DNA from: Clostridium kluyveri DSM 555
GTDB lineage: Bacteria; Bacillota; Clostridia; Clostridiales; Clostridiaceae
Length of the DNA stretch: 64,000 nt
Assembly (NCBI RefSeq): GCF_000016505.1
Contig: NC_009706.1
Location: forward strand, 3,720,001 to 3,784,000
Direction: 5' to 3'
In this document: one piece after another, positions 29,474 to 40,539 of the stretch
Position numbering within the stretch: position 1 is the stretch's first letter
Layout: every line of letters begins with the position of its first letter
Program-made: the position numbers and the translations under genes
The notes under the pieces: generated by a model
Told to the model about the DNA's origin: nothing
The model's database searches: none
The model's input: only the letters and a program-made list of their open reading frames with translations

Positions 29474-30405
29474 TATAATAATTCTCTACTTTCCTCTTGT
29501 TCTTTATCTATTCCCTCTGCACTCTTTAACGCTCTAATTGCTACTTCCAATTGTTTATAATCTGGTTCTCTCGTAGTAATTTTCTGAAGCATAAGTCCAG
29601 GATAAGATATAATTTGGGATAAAAAATTATTATTTTTTCCTACCCATTTTATAAGTTCATAGGTAACTCCAGAAACTACAGGTAATAAAATTATTCTGTA
29701 TAAAATTCTCTCCCAGATGTTTCCCCATCCTGTTAATGAAAAGAGTATTATACTTATTATCATAACCAAAAACAAAAAATTAGTGCCGCATCTTGGGTGG
29801 AGTCTAGTAAACTCCTGTGCATTCTCCGGTGTAAGTTCCCTTAAATTTTCATAGCAGAAAATAGTTTTATGTTCTGCACCGTGATACTGAAACACCCTTT
29901 TTATATCCTCCATATTCCCTATTAAAAGCAAGTATATAAGAAAAACAATTACCCTGATTATTCCCTCAATTATATTAAGAACAATACTATCATATACTGA
30001 AAATTTTTTAAATATATTTGCCACAAATGTAGGAAATATAAAAAATAAAGCCGTGGCAATAACCAAAGATATAAATAAAGTTATTACCATAATTATACTT
30101 TCAGTTTTTTCTTTAAATATATTTTGAAACCACCTGTGAAATTTAGATGGCTCCTCATACTCTTCAAAAAAAGAAGCAGAATAATTTAATGAACGTATAC
30201 CTATAACTAGAGATTCTATCAAGGATACAAATCCTCTTATAATAGGTAATCCTAAAAAAATACTTCTTTTACTGTAGGGTATACTATCTTCTACGTTAAC
30301 AATAATCTCACCATTTGACTTTCTTATAGCTGTAGCTATACCGTGTACACCCCTCATCATAACCCCTTCTATTATTGCCTGTCCTCCAACGGATGTATTT
30401 TTCAC
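29473..30405 (-). CDS. DUF1385 family membrane protein
   Basis: About 310 residues with three to four central membrane helices. The family signatures are SVGGQAIIEGVMMRG at the N-terminus, YHGAEHKTIFCYE (about residue 195) and LHPRCGTNFLFLVM. The function is unknown; the conserved His-Glu-His of GAEHKT suggests metal binding or catalysis. Bacterial members are usually next to prmC, prfA and rpmE, as here. GTG 30405 is well spaced from GGAGGG; an ATG three codons upstream abuts it. Confidence 0.85.
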   Translation of the reverse strand: MKNTSVGGQAIIEGVMMRGVHGIATAIRKSNGEIIVNVEDSIPYSKRSIFLGLPIIRGFVSLIESLVIGIRSLNYSASFFEEYEEPSKFHRWFQNIFKEKTESIIMVITLFISLVIATALFFIFPTFVANIFKKFSVYDSIVLNIIEGIIRVIVFLIYLLLIGNMEDIKRVFQYHGAEHKTIFCYENLRELTPENAQEFTRLHPRCGTNFLFLVMIISIILFSLTGWGNIWERILYRIILLPVVSGVTYELIKWVGKNNNFLSQIISYPGLMLQKITTREPDYKQLEVAIRALKSAEGIDKEQEESRELL

Positions 30406-30659
30406 TATTGACATCCCTCCTTTTAAAAGCTTTTTAAATTATTAAATATATTTTATCAAAGTCATAACATATATAAAAGTATGCATTTTGGTATTACTCT
30501 TCTTAAAAAAGTTAAAAACCCTAAAACATATATGATATTTTTTTAAAAAAACTATATATAATATATTAAATTATCAAAACAATCGCCGATATATAAAAGC
30601 ACTTTTAGAATACTTTACTTTTTATTATAGCAAAAAGGAGGACTCATTATGAAAAGTAT

Positions 30660-31025
30660 TAAAAGCAAATAGAAATGGCACAAAAAAATGTTATTGATTC
30701 TAATAAAATTAATGCTGAAGTCAATGAAAATACGGAACAATCCAATAAATTATTCTTAATGATTGAAAACTCTATAAATGATATGCTAACAAATGTAGAT
30801 ATATTGACTGAAAAGATTAATCAAGTAGAACTAAATAAAAATTCCGTTATACAAGCCATAAGAAATATATCTGACATTTCACAGGAATCTTCTGCTGGAA
30901 GTCAGCAATTGGCCGCTTCAGTGGAAGAACAGAATAACTCCATAGAAGCTATAAATGAAAATATGCAGGAACTTAAAAATATCTATGTTGAATTAAATAA
31001 TATAATAAACAGATTTAATTTATAA
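30660..31025 (+). pseudogene. Remnant of a methyl-accepting chemotaxis protein (C-terminal part only)
   Basis: The frame reads MAQKNVIDSNKINAEVNENT and continues as coiled coil to SAGSQQLAASVEEQNNSIEA and a typical receptor tail. It matches the return helix of a chemoreceptor signalling domain, but the sensory domain, membrane helices, HAMP domain and hairpin tip are missing. Upstream, AAGGAGG precedes a seven-codon frame (ATG at 30649) that stops at 30672 in another phase. It is most likely the tail of a deleted gene; a short expressed coiled-coil protein from ATG 30675 (116 residues) is the alternative. Confidence 0.65.
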
Positions 31026-31072
31026 CTTGAATATAGTTTTTTAATACTAACAGTGTTATAGAAAAGCAAAAT

Positions 31073-31101
31073 TTGACTTAATCTCACCTCTATGTTATAA
31101 T
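31073..31101 (+). promoter_or_regulatory. Consensus sigma-A promoter of rpmE
   Basis: TTGACT, 17-base spacer, TATAAT, about 45 bases upstream of the rpmE start. Confidence 0.85.
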
Positions 31102-31151
31102 ACAGAAGTTAAAATTTAAAGTTCTCTTTAAACTTGAAAGAGGTGAATATT

Positions 31152-31364
31152 ATGAAAAAAGGCATACATCCAGAATACTATCATGATTCGGTAGTCAAGT
31201 GTGCATGTGGAAACACTTTTACAACTGGTTCAACACAAAAAGAATTAAAAGTGGAAATATGCTCTAAGTGCCATCCTTTCTTTACCGGTAAACAAAAATT
31301 AGTAGATGCCGGTGGAAGAGTTGATAGATTCTTGAAGAAATTCAATTTAAAAAATGAAGAATAA
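31152..31364 (+). CDS. rpmE: Ribosomal protein L31, zinc-binding type
   Basis: 70 residues of the large ribosomal subunit. [20 protein letters not shown] begins the protein; the zinc ligands are the CAC pair and the later CSKC, so this is the zinc-containing form, which zinc-starved bacteria may replace by a Cys-free paralogue. ATG 31152 follows GAGGTG. It has its own promoter and a terminator shared with rho on the other strand. Confidence 0.97.
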   Translation: MKKGIHPEYYHDSVVKCACGNTFTTGSTQKELKVEICSKCHPFFTGKQKLVDAGGRVDRFLKKFNLKNEE

Positions 31365-31383
31365 AGTTTCTCACTTTACTTAT

Positions 31384-31412
31384 AAACCTGTCTTTTTTTA
31401 AGACAGGTTTTT
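31384..31412. terminator. Bidirectional terminator between rpmE and rho
   Basis: AAACCTGTCTT and AAGACAGGTTT form a perfect 11-base stem with T-runs on both sides; the two genes converge here. Confidence 0.85.
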
Positions 31413-31419
31413 ATCTCAA

Positions 31420-32874
31420 TTATTTATTTGCATATTTTCCTATATCCATTTTATTGGCAATGTTAATAAGCTGCATATTATTCTTAGTTTTTGACATTAA
31501 ACTTATCAACTGTTCTAAAATATTTTGATTATTATTTTCATCATATAATACTTTTCTTATATTAAAAGCAGTCTCTTTTTCTGCTCTGTTTTCAAAGAGC
31601 AAATCATCTCTTCTTGTACCTGATTTATATACATTTATAGCAGGGAATATTCTTCTTTCCTGAAGTTTCCTGTCCAGGTGAACTTCCATATTACCAGTTC
31701 CTTTAAATTCCTCAAATATCATATCATCCATCCTGCTTCCAGTTTCAATAAGAGCAGTGGCAAGTATGGTAAGGCTTCCTCCTTCTTCTATATTTCTTGC
31801 TGCACCAAAAAATTTTTTAGGCATTACAAGTGCTCCAGGATCCAATCCTCCTGAAAGAGTTCTCCCTGTGGGAGTTATAGTTAAATTATAAGCTCGTGAA
31901 AGCCTGGTAATACTATCTAAAAGTATTACTACATCCTGTCCTTGTTCTACCATTCGCTTTGTTCTCTCAAGTACCATATAAGCAACTTTAGTATGATGTT
32001 CTGGTTCTTCATCAAAAGTTGAATAAATCACTTCTCCGTTTATAGATCTTTGCATATCTGTGACTTCTTCCGGTCTTTCATCTATAAGTACAACTATAAG
32101 TTTTATTTCTGGATGATTTTTTGAAATACTTTGGGCTATTTTTTTTAGAAGAGTAGTTTTACCTGCTTTAGGAGGGGCAACTATAATTCCTCTCTGACCT
32201 TTTCCTATAGGCGAGATTATGTCCATAAGTCTAGTAGATAAATCTGAACTATTAGTTTCTAGCCTTAGTCTTTGATTGGGATATATGGGAGTAAGGGTTT
32301 CAAAAGGTTTTCTTCCAACTGCTCTTTCTGGATTTTCTCCATTTACTTTCTCAACATACAATAGTGCCTTAAATTTTTCTCCTTCTTTTGGAGTTCTGAC
32401 CTTTCCACAGACTTCATCTCCAGTTTTTAAGTTAAATCTTCTTATTTGAGAAGGAGATACATATATATCATCAGGACCTGTTAAATAATTTTTTCCTCTT
32501 AAAAATCCATAATTATTATTTTCAATTATCTCAAGTACTCCCCTTGCACTATCTGATTCATTTATCATCTCTTTAAGTTTTTCTTTTTTTTCACCACAAT
32601 TTATTTTTGATTCTTCTATCTTTGGTTCCTGAAGCTTCACTTCATCCAATTTTGAAGTGTGTTCTACTTCCCTGCACTTTCCTACTGATTCATTCTTAGG
32701 ACTTATTTTCTCTCTAAGAATAACTCCATCTTTTTTTATGTGTGCTGGAGAAACTTTTTTTATTTCTTCAATTAATTCAACTTTTTTATATCTCGATATA
32801 TTCTTTATTTGCAAAGCCTTGGCAACTTCTCTCAACTCAGTAACTGTCATGTCATTTATATCTTTATCCTTCAA
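31420..32874 (-). CDS. rho: Transcription termination factor Rho
   Basis: Hexameric RNA helicase that ends transcription. N-terminal SAP-like helical domain ([16 protein letters not shown]), an insert rich in Lys and Glu (about residues 55-115), the RNA-binding cold-shock-like domain ([20 protein letters not shown]), then the ATPase core with Walker [13 protein letters not shown] and Walker [17 protein letters not shown]. The start is most likely TTG 32874, spaced from GAGGTG; the frame opens at a GTG that lies inside the ribosome site. Confidence 0.95.
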   Translation of the reverse strand: MKDKDINDMTVTELREVAKALQIKNISRYKKVELIEEIKKVSPAHIKKDGVILREKISPKNESVGKCREVEHTSKLDEVKLQEPKIEESKINCGEKKEKLKEMINESDSARGVLEIIENNNYGFLRGKNYLTGPDDIYVSPSQIRRFNLKTGDEVCGKVRTPKEGEKFKALLYVEKVNGENPERAVGRKPFETLTPIYPNQRLRLETNSSDLSTRLMDIISPIGKGQRGIIVAPPKAGKTTLLKKIAQSISKNHPEIKLIVVLIDERPEEVTDMQRSINGEVIYSTFDEEPEHHTKVAYMVLERTKRMVEQGQDVVILLDSITRLSRAYNLTITPTGRTLSGGLDPGALVMPKKFFGAARNIEEGGSLTILATALIETGSRMDDMIFEEFKGTGNMEVHLDRKLQERRIFPAINVYKSGTRRDDLLFENRAEKETAFNIRKVLYDENNNQNILEQLISLMSKTKNNMQLINIANKMDIGKYANK

Positions 32875-33069
32875 AAGGTAACACCTCACAATTATTTAAA
32901 TTCAAATCATACTATAGTTTAATTAGGGAATACTAAAAATAAATATTGAATATATATATGAATATATTTTATCAACTAAAAAGATTTTATAAAGAAAGGA
33001 TACTTTTAACATACATTATACCCTTTTTTCATAGTTTAATCCATATTTTTTGTATAAATAATAAAAAAA

Positions 33070-33414
33070 TTATATCATTGCATATATTCTGGTGTTAACT
33101 TTATTGTGTTTTAGAATTTCATTTTCTATGATTTTACAGTTACCTATGTATAATATAGGTAATCCTAACATATCACATCCTCCAATTATCATATCTTTTC
33201 TAATAAGTTCACCTATACTGTATTTATAATAATGTGTATTTTCACAAAATATACATTTTATTTTTAAAGACAATATTTTATTATTTAAAAAGCTCACATT
33301 TAGGGAAGTAGAATTTTCATTAATTTTATTTAGATTAAATGCAGAAAAATTTTTAAGAATATAATTTCCTTCTAAGGTTTTTATGGCAATACCCATATTT
33401 GTTTCAAATATCAT
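33070..33414 (-). CDS. Unknown small protein with a CxxC pair
   Basis: 114 residues, no recognised family. It contains CIFCENTHYYKY (about residue 56) and a later GGCDMLGLPILYIGNC, so four cysteines could bind metal, and it has alternating strand-like segments. AGGAGGTGAGTTTT precedes ATG 33414, a strong ribosome site that argues for a real gene. It lies alone between rho and pyrG. Confidence 0.55.
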   Translation of the reverse strand: MIFETNMGIAIKTLEGNYILKNFSAFNLNKINENSTSLNVSFLNNKILSLKIKCIFCENTHYYKYSIGELIRKDMIIGGCDMLGLPILYIGNCKIIENEILKHNKVNTRIYAMI

Positions 33415-33449
33415 AAAACTCACCTCCTAAATTGTATCTTGAACTTTTT

Positions 33450-33531
33450 ATCAAGTAATTCTAAGGTTCAGGTGGAGTTTGCTGTAGAGAAATGCTTATC
33501 TCCATCTGAACCTTAGAAGAACTTATCTAAA
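33450..33531 (+). repeat. Dispersed intergenic repeat, copy E (left hairpin complete)
   Basis: TTCTAAGGTTCAGGTGGAG and CTCCATCTGAACCTTAGAA form an almost perfect 19-base stem around a 22-base loop containing GCTGTAGAGAAATGC. Only the first bases of the right half (ACTTATCTAAAC) remain. This is the clearest example of the left hairpin. Confidence 0.8.
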
Positions 33532-33698
33532 CAACTATTTATATATTTAATTTCTATAAATATCATCAAAATCCTTCATAAAATTCTCTATAATAACCTA
33601 TAATTATATTATTTTCTTTCGACAAAAATTTATTATGTTTACCACACCATAATACCTAGAAATTAACAACTGGTTAAATATATTAAATAGCTAGTTGT

Positions 33699-35345
<1,647 letters not shown>

Positions 35346-35422
35346 CTACACTTTTATCATAATAAAATTCATTATTTTATAAACTTTTAATTACATAGTC
35401 TAAAATAAAATTCTGAAAACTA

Positions 35423-35451
35423 TTGACAAAATATTTAATTAGTCTTATAAT
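35423..35451 (+). promoter_or_regulatory. Consensus sigma-A promoter facing away from pyrG
   Basis: TTGACA, 17-base spacer, TATAAT on the plus strand. No plus-strand gene follows; the next genes on both sides are on the minus strand. Confidence 0.6.
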
Positions 35452-35476
35452 TAAAAGTACCCTTATAATACGAATA

Positions 35477-35523
35477 GTATGTTTTTATGAAAAACATACT
35501 TAATATAATATCATATTTTTTCT
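35477..35523 (+). ncRNA. Candidate small RNA hairpin downstream of the plus-strand promoter
   Basis: AGTATGTTTTT and AAAAACATACT form a perfect 11-base stem with a three-base loop, 25 bases after the predicted transcript start, followed by ATATTTTTTC-like sequence within about 20 bases. This could be a very short RNA with its terminator, or antisense to the gene ending at 35568. Confidence 0.3.
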
Positions 35524-35567
35524 TTATATTCTAGTTCTTTTATTTTCTTATTAGAAAATTATTTGTT

Positions 35568-35876
35568 TTATTTTGCTTTATTCAGTATTTCTTCTGCTTC
35601 AAAGTACATTTCTCTTATGTGTTTATTTAATAACAATTTCTCTTCTGCTTTTTTTATATTATTCTTTATGTTATTCTTATTTAATAGAGGAAAGTCTTTT
35701 TGAATCAATTCTAAATCACAGCATTTGTATTTTTTAATAAGCAAAAAATATAAGTGTTTACAGGATCTATCCTTTAATATTTGAAGTAAATCCTGTTTAT
35801 GCAAACCCTTATATTCACATAATATATCAATTATTTTACAATATACCTTTTCTTTATCTGTGAAATATCTTTTCAT
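35568..35876 (-). CDS. Unknown small helical protein
   Basis: 102 residues, no recognised family. It is Lys-rich and mostly helical by eye (KVYCKIIDILCEYKG, IKKAEEKLLLNKHI) with a central CCDLELIQKDFP. Start ATG 35876 is chosen because AAAAGGAGAGC precedes it; the frame extends upstream for 38 codons but without a ribosome site. Confidence 0.5.
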   Translation of the reverse strand: MKRYFTDKEKVYCKIIDILCEYKGLHKQDLLQILKDRSCKHLYFLLIKKYKCCDLELIQKDFPLLNKNNIKNNIKKAEEKLLLNKHIREMYFEAEEILNKAK

Positions 35877-35989
35877 ATATGCTCTCCTTTTAATTTTATC
35901 CCAAGATTGCCATTGCCAATACTTTTGCCTTTTTTGATGAAGAATAATCACTACATTATCTCCGAATAAGTTTTTGTTATGCCCATTCA

Positions 35990-36025
35990 CAGAAAAGCAT
36001 TACTTATGGCAAACTTTATCTGAGT
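35990..36025 (-). repeat. Dispersed intergenic repeat, fragment F
   Basis: Read on the minus strand, CTCAGATAAAGTTTGC and ATGCTTTTCTG match the loop and part of the left arm of copy B (TTCAGGTAAAGTTTGC, ATGCTTTTCTC). The rest of the element is missing. Confidence 0.5.
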
Positions 36026-36081
36026 ATAAAACTCATCTAATATTTAATTAATTACCATATATTAATATTTTTAATCACAAA

Positions 36082-36108
36082 TAAACACAGGAAATTTAAT
36101 CCTGTGTT
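36082..36108 (-). terminator. Terminator at the end of the DUF1934 gene
   Basis: AAACACAGGA and TCCTGTGTTT form a perfect 10-base stem that overlaps the last codons of the gene. Confidence 0.65.
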
Positions 36109-36509
36109 TTTATATTTATCTTCAATTGTGTATTTTGGGGAGCTTGTCCGGCAGCACTCATACTATAGTTGACAAATACATCCCCTCCTGCCTCATTTAC
36201 ATTTATATTTAATTTACTAGTTTCTATTTTTAATTCTACAGTACCGTAAGGTGTCTTATAAATTGAAACACTCCCTTTATCTTTGTTAAAATCCATTTTA
36301 GTACTGGTACTTCCCATTCTTATAAGAGAAAATTTATTATCTTTTATTCTCAGTGTAGTAGTAGTTCCCTCCATACCGGAAAGCTCAGTTTCCTCATAAA
36401 CAGCATAATAAGAATCATCTTTTCTGTAAAAATTGCCTGGAGTAACAACTTCTATAATTTCATTATCAACTTGCTTACTAGATACAGATATAATAGCCTT
36501 TTTTTTCAT
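36096..36509 (-). CDS. DUF1934 family protein (YwiB-like)
   Basis: 137 residues; a lipocalin-like beta-barrel family of unknown role. Typical features are YYAVYEETELSGMEGTTTTL (residues 34-53), FSLIRMGSTSTKMDF, the YKTPYGTVELKIET strand and the C-terminal VNYSMSAAGQAPQNTQLKI. Bacillus ywiB is near argS; here it is a single gene with a terminator at its end. Confidence 0.8.
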   Translation of the reverse strand: MKKKAIISVSSKQVDNEIIEVVTPGNFYRKDDSYYAVYEETELSGMEGTTTTLRIKDNKFSLIRMGSTSTKMDFNKDKGSVSIYKTPYGTVELKIETSKLNINVNEAGGDVFVNYSMSAAGQAPQNTQLKINIKTQD

Positions 36510-36760
36510 GATATACTTATACTTTACTAAGATATAAATATTACACTGTATACTTAAAATTACATATAGAATTGATTCTTAGTAAATCTATAAGATTTTT
36601 CACCTTCCTTTCTTAACATTTTCGCACCCTCCAATTTATCGTTTCTTTTTTCATTCCAGTACTATGTTAATATCTATTAGTATAGTATTTTAATTATACC
36701 AAAGTAATTTTCATATTTAAATGCATTATCAATTGATTCTTATATTAAAATACATTTAAA

Positions 36761-36786
36761 AAATCACACCCACAGGAGTGTGATTT
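36761..36786 (-). terminator. Terminator of ypeB
   Basis: AAATCACAC and GTGTGATTT form a perfect stem just beyond the ypeB stop; on the minus strand it is followed by a T-rich run. Confidence 0.75.
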
Positions 36787-36791
36787 AATAT

Positions 36792-38162
36792 TTATATGGT
36801 AAGCTGACCATTTGGGGTATTTATTATTTGAATTATTCTTTCTTCATATCCAGTTTCCGTATTTATATAAACTTTGAAATCATCATCATTATAGTTACCG
36901 GAAAACTCATAACATAATACTTCTTTATTAGTATCTGTAGGAATTATGGTAATCCTTTGGTTTGATATATTTAACCTGCTTCCAACTTTTTCTCTAGCTT
37001 TTTCATAACTTATTTTAGGATTGGATATTTTCCTGATATCTTCATGGGCTACTAAATATTTCTCTGATTCCACCCCTATGATTTCTCCATTATCTAAAGC
37101 TACTTTTAACTTTATTTGATCTGGATACATAACAATTCCATTCTGACTATATACATAATTTATAACTGCTACATTGCCATATTTTAAAGAATATGTGGAG
37201 ATCATATTCTGATACCCTAAGTCATTTAAATATTTCAAGCCAATGTCCACCGCTTTTGCTACATTTATTGAACTATTATTTATACTTCTATCATTTATTA
37301 AGTAAAATATTTTTCCTCCATTTTTACTTATTTCACAAACTACCCTATCCTCTTTCCTGGTTCTACCTTTAAGTGCCGCTGTAAATCTATAGGTCTTTAT
37401 ATCGGTCTTTCCACTAACCTCTGATACTTCTAGATTTTCTATTTTATTTTTTCCTATAACTCCTCTGGCTATTTTCTCTGCATCACTCTTTGATACTTCC
37501 TTTTGTGAGTTAACTTTAGGTGTTATTTCAAGTACATTATCTGAAAATGGCCCATCATAAATTAACGCAGGATATTGAACTATTTGCTTTTGTATTCCTT
37601 CAAATTGCTGAGATATAGATGTTGTATTGCTTTTAGCAAGAACTCCAGTAATCTTCTTTCTTATTTCTCCCCACCCTACTTTTCCTTGATTTATGTTATC
37701 CGATACAGATTTCAATTGATTTTCTAAAGTAACAGATTCCTTTTTTAATTCCTCTATATTTTTATAATCTTCATCAGTTAGCTGATTACCTTCTGTAGAG
37801 GATTTAGCTAGACTATAGCAGAAATCTCCAGTTTGAGTCAAAAATTTACTAGTATCTGATATTGTTGGCTGTGATACCGGCAGTGAATGCAGTTTATCAC
37901 TTGCTACAGCAGAATGCCTAAATATTTCCTCAAAAACGGCTATTTTCTGTTCTCTTGAACCAACTATAGCTGCTTTAGTTAGATTTACCCTTATATTTTC
38001 AACTGCATCTATTAATTCATACATACTTTTACCATATTCACCTTGTAAATAATTTCTATAATCATTCCTCTCAAGAGTCATTAAAACTGCAAAGGTACTT
38101 GAAAATACTACAATAAGTGTTACTAGGGCAGTATATATTATTCTCTTTTTAGTGGTCCTCAT
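36792..38162 (-). CDS. ypeB: Germination protein YpeB
   Basis: YpeB is a spore protein that stabilises the cortex-lytic enzyme SleB. 456 residues: an N-terminal membrane anchor (about residues 8-28), the helical YpeB region with RQYxL-like LERNDYRNYLQGEYGKSMYE, and C-terminal PepSY-like repeats (VSKSDAEKIARGVIG, NVAKAVDIGLKYLNDLGYQN, SYEKAREKVGSRLNIS). In many spore formers sleB is adjacent; it is not in this window. Confidence 0.9.
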   Translation of the reverse strand: MRTTKKRIIYTALVTLIVVFSSTFAVLMTLERNDYRNYLQGEYGKSMYELIDAVENIRVNLTKAAIVGSREQKIAVFEEIFRHSAVASDKLHSLPVSQPTISDTSKFLTQTGDFCYSLAKSSTEGNQLTDEDYKNIEELKKESVTLENQLKSVSDNINQGKVGWGEIRKKITGVLAKSNTTSISQQFEGIQKQIVQYPALIYDGPFSDNVLEITPKVNSQKEVSKSDAEKIARGVIGKNKIENLEVSEVSGKTDIKTYRFTAALKGRTRKEDRVVCEISKNGGKIFYLINDRSINNSSINVAKAVDIGLKYLNDLGYQNMISTYSLKYGNVAVINYVYSQNGIVMYPDQIKLKVALDNGEIIGVESEKYLVAHEDIRKISNPKISYEKAREKVGSRLNISNQRITIIPTDTNKEVLCYEFSGNYNDDDFKVYINTETGYEERIIQIINTPNGQLTI

Positions 38163-38438
38163 GAATTTACACCTCTTCCTTACAAGTATTTTTATAGTAA
38201 TTATAATAAGAACACTTTTAATATATGTATCATTAGTGTATATACTATATTATCTGCATTTATCTAATTGTTATGTATTATTTGATTAATATATATGTAA
38301 ACGCTAATACTACTATTATATTTAACTTTTACTAGTATTCTTTATTATTAATTTTTTCTTAAATGTTTGTTAAACTAGTTTATTATTTTTACTGCATTCT
38401 ATATAATAAAATTACACATTGAATCAGAAGGTGATTAA

Positions 38439-39647
38439 ATGAAGGTTTTAATTCTTTCAATTTCTGCTGGTGGTGGTCATGGCACCGCTGCAGAAGCCCT
38501 AAAAGATCACATAGTTTTAAGAGCACCACAATCAGAAATACAGATTATTGATACTCTTAAATATATAAATCCTATAATAGATAAGGTAGTGATAGGAGGA
38601 TATTTGAAATCTTTAAAGGTATATCCTTACCTATATGGAAAATTATATACATATTCGGAATATGACTATAAAATTACAAATGTTATAAGTTCAAGACTTA
38701 TTGAAGCTATGACTTGTAAATTACTTCCGCTTATTAATGATTTTAATCCGGATATATTAATATCCACTCATTCGTTTTCTGCTGAAATGTTGTCAGTGCT
38801 AAAATCAAAATATAATATGACCATACCTTGTATGTGTATAATTACTGATTATTATCCTCACAATTCCTGGCTTCACCCTTATTTAGATGCCTATGTAGTT
38901 TCTAACAAAGATATGATTGACAAAATGATATCTAAGGGCATCTCAGAGAATACCATTTACAATTTAGGTATACCTGTTAAACCTGAATTTAGCATAAATT
39001 ATTGCAGAGAAGATATTTTAAAAAGCTTACGGCTGTCTCCTTCTAAATTCACCATATTAATCATGGGTGGAAGTTTAGGTATGGGAAAAATATTAAACAT
39101 ATATAAACAGTTGGATAAAGTTAATGCGGATATTCAAATAATAATAATAACAGGTAAAAATAAAAAACTTTACTCAGAACTTTTAAAAATTGGAGAAAGT
39201 TCTCTAAAAAACACAATAATTATAGGTTTTACTCAACATGTAAACAAATATATGCAAGCTAGTGATCTTCTTTTGACTAAGCCAGGAGGACTTACTATTA
39301 CCGAAGCTTTAATATGTAAAATACCAATAGGTCTTCTTTCTCCTATACCTGGTCAAGAGGAAAAAAATGCAGAATTTTTACTAAAACATAATCTTGCTAT
39401 AGATTTAACTGACATAGAAAAATTCAAGGAAAATATAGAAAAGCTGTTAAATTCCAGAGATATCCTAAACATTATGACTGAAAACTGCTATAAATTTTCT
39501 AAACCTTATGCTAGTGATGACATATTTAATTTGATTAATAGACTTGTACAAAAAAAATTAATTGAACCTTATTTTTCAAAACCAAAAAAGTCAATGTTAA
39601 AGGTGACATTGGAGCATTTTCTAAATGCTCAGAAAAATATTTTCTGA
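38439..39647 (+). CDS. UgtP/MGDG-synthase-like glycosyltransferase
   Basis: GT28-type enzyme of the family that adds sugars to diacylglycerol or related lipids at the membrane. 402 residues. The N-terminal loop LILSISAGGGHGTAAEAL and the MGDG-synthase region (HSFSAEMLSVL, CIITDYYPHNSWLHP) are typical, and the donor-binding C-terminal lobe has IMGGSLGMGK, LTKPGGLTITEAL and PIPGQEEKNAEFL. The acceptor is not known. AAGGTGATTAA precedes the ATG. It is divergent from ypeB. Confidence 0.88.
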   Translation: MKVLILSISAGGGHGTAAEALKDHIVLRAPQSEIQIIDTLKYINPIIDKVVIGGYLKSLKVYPYLYGKLYTYSEYDYKITNVISSRLIEAMTCKLLPLINDFNPDILISTHSFSAEMLSVLKSKYNMTIPCMCIITDYYPHNSWLHPYLDAYVVSNKDMIDKMISKGISENTIYNLGIPVKPEFSINYCREDILKSLRLSPSKFTILIMGGSLGMGKILNIYKQLDKVNADIQIIIITGKNKKLYSELLKIGESSLKNTIIIGFTQHVNKYMQASDLLLTKPGGLTITEALICKIPIGLLSPIPGQEEKNAEFLLKHNLAIDLTDIEKFKENIEKLLNSRDILNIMTENCYKFSKPYASDDIFNLINRLVQKKLIEPYFSKPKKSMLKVTLEHFLNAQKNIF

Positions 39648-39741
39648 GAGTTATCTTAAAATTATCTTACAGTATACAATGTTTTATTAAGAAGTATGCT
39701 GTATAAACTTTCATTTAAATTAATGCCACATTTTAAGTTTA

Positions 39742-39794
39742 GAATTAAGAGTAAATATTTAAAACAAGGTAAAATAAATTATAACTCTTAATTC
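39742..39794. terminator. Inverted repeat between convergent genes
   Basis: GAATTAAGAGT and ACTCTTAATTC pair perfectly around 31 bases; a second, weaker hairpin (TACAGTATAC/GTATGCTGTA) lies at 39668-39703. They probably end the glycosyltransferase and spoIIR transcripts. Confidence 0.4.
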
Positions 39795-39827
39795 TATAAT
39801 TCAATTTTTATACTATATAGCATATTT

Positions 39828-40463
39828 TTATATTCCCATACCTTTTAATAATTCTAATATTTTAAATTTAACTTTTATATTATTTTTATTATTTATATTT
39901 AATGCGTTATTATTAACCATTTTATATTCTTCTGGTGTTAAAACTTTTTTCATTTCATCTGATACTTTTTTATAAGATACTTGTCCTTTTGTAATATCTA
40001 CAAAACACAGAGGAGGGAACATTACACACCACCAGTTCTGACCTTTTCCATTACCTATAATTATTCTATAAGCTTCATAGGTGCCTTGTGGGAGAGTTAT
40101 ATTACCATAACTCTTTATAGGAAAATTAACCTGGGATAAACTACCTTTAACTTGATAATCATAACCCTGTTCTTTTATTACATTACTTGCTATATCCAAT
40201 ATTATTTTATTATTCTCTTTTATAACTCTCCTTGAATCATCTATATTTTTACAATTCTTTAATTTAGGTATCATATATTTTAATACCTCATCTCTAACTT
40301 TTAATTTAAGATTTTGATCATATTCTGAATCACTATTTGCTATAACGTGAAATCTTATGATTTTAGAGGCTACATCACCCTGTATATTATTACTCTTTAC
40401 TTTAACTAAATAAGAACATATAATACATATGCTTATAATAAATACTAATACAAATTTTTTCAT
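39828..40463 (-). CDS. spoIIR: Stage II sporulation protein R
   Basis: SpoIIR is secreted by the forespore and triggers processing of pro-sigma-E by SpoIIGA. 211 residues: an N-terminal signal segment (KFVLVFIISICIICSYLV), then IIRFHVIANSDSEYDQNLKL, LKVRDEVLKYM and the C-terminal LPQGTYEAYRIIIGNGKGQN and WWCVMFPPLCFVD, all hallmarks of the family. GGGGGTATAGTCT precedes the ATG. Confidence 0.94.
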   Translation of the reverse strand: MKKFVLVFIISICIICSYLVKVKSNNIQGDVASKIIRFHVIANSDSEYDQNLKLKVRDEVLKYMIPKLKNCKNIDDSRRVIKENNKIILDIASNVIKEQGYDYQVKGSLSQVNFPIKSYGNITLPQGTYEAYRIIIGNGKGQNWWCVMFPPLCFVDITKGQVSYKKVSDEMKKVLTPEEYKMVNNNALNINNKNNIKVKFKILELLKGMGI

Positions 40464-40539
40464 AGACTATACCCCCATTTTCTAATCTTGTAACGTATTA
40501 GTAATTATTACCATTTACTTCTTTTATATTCATTCTATT

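Noticed and set aside
30641-30672. Seven-codon frame after a strong ribosome site as a functional leader peptide
   Set aside because: It is followed by a receptor fragment in another phase, so loss of a longer gene is the simpler explanation.
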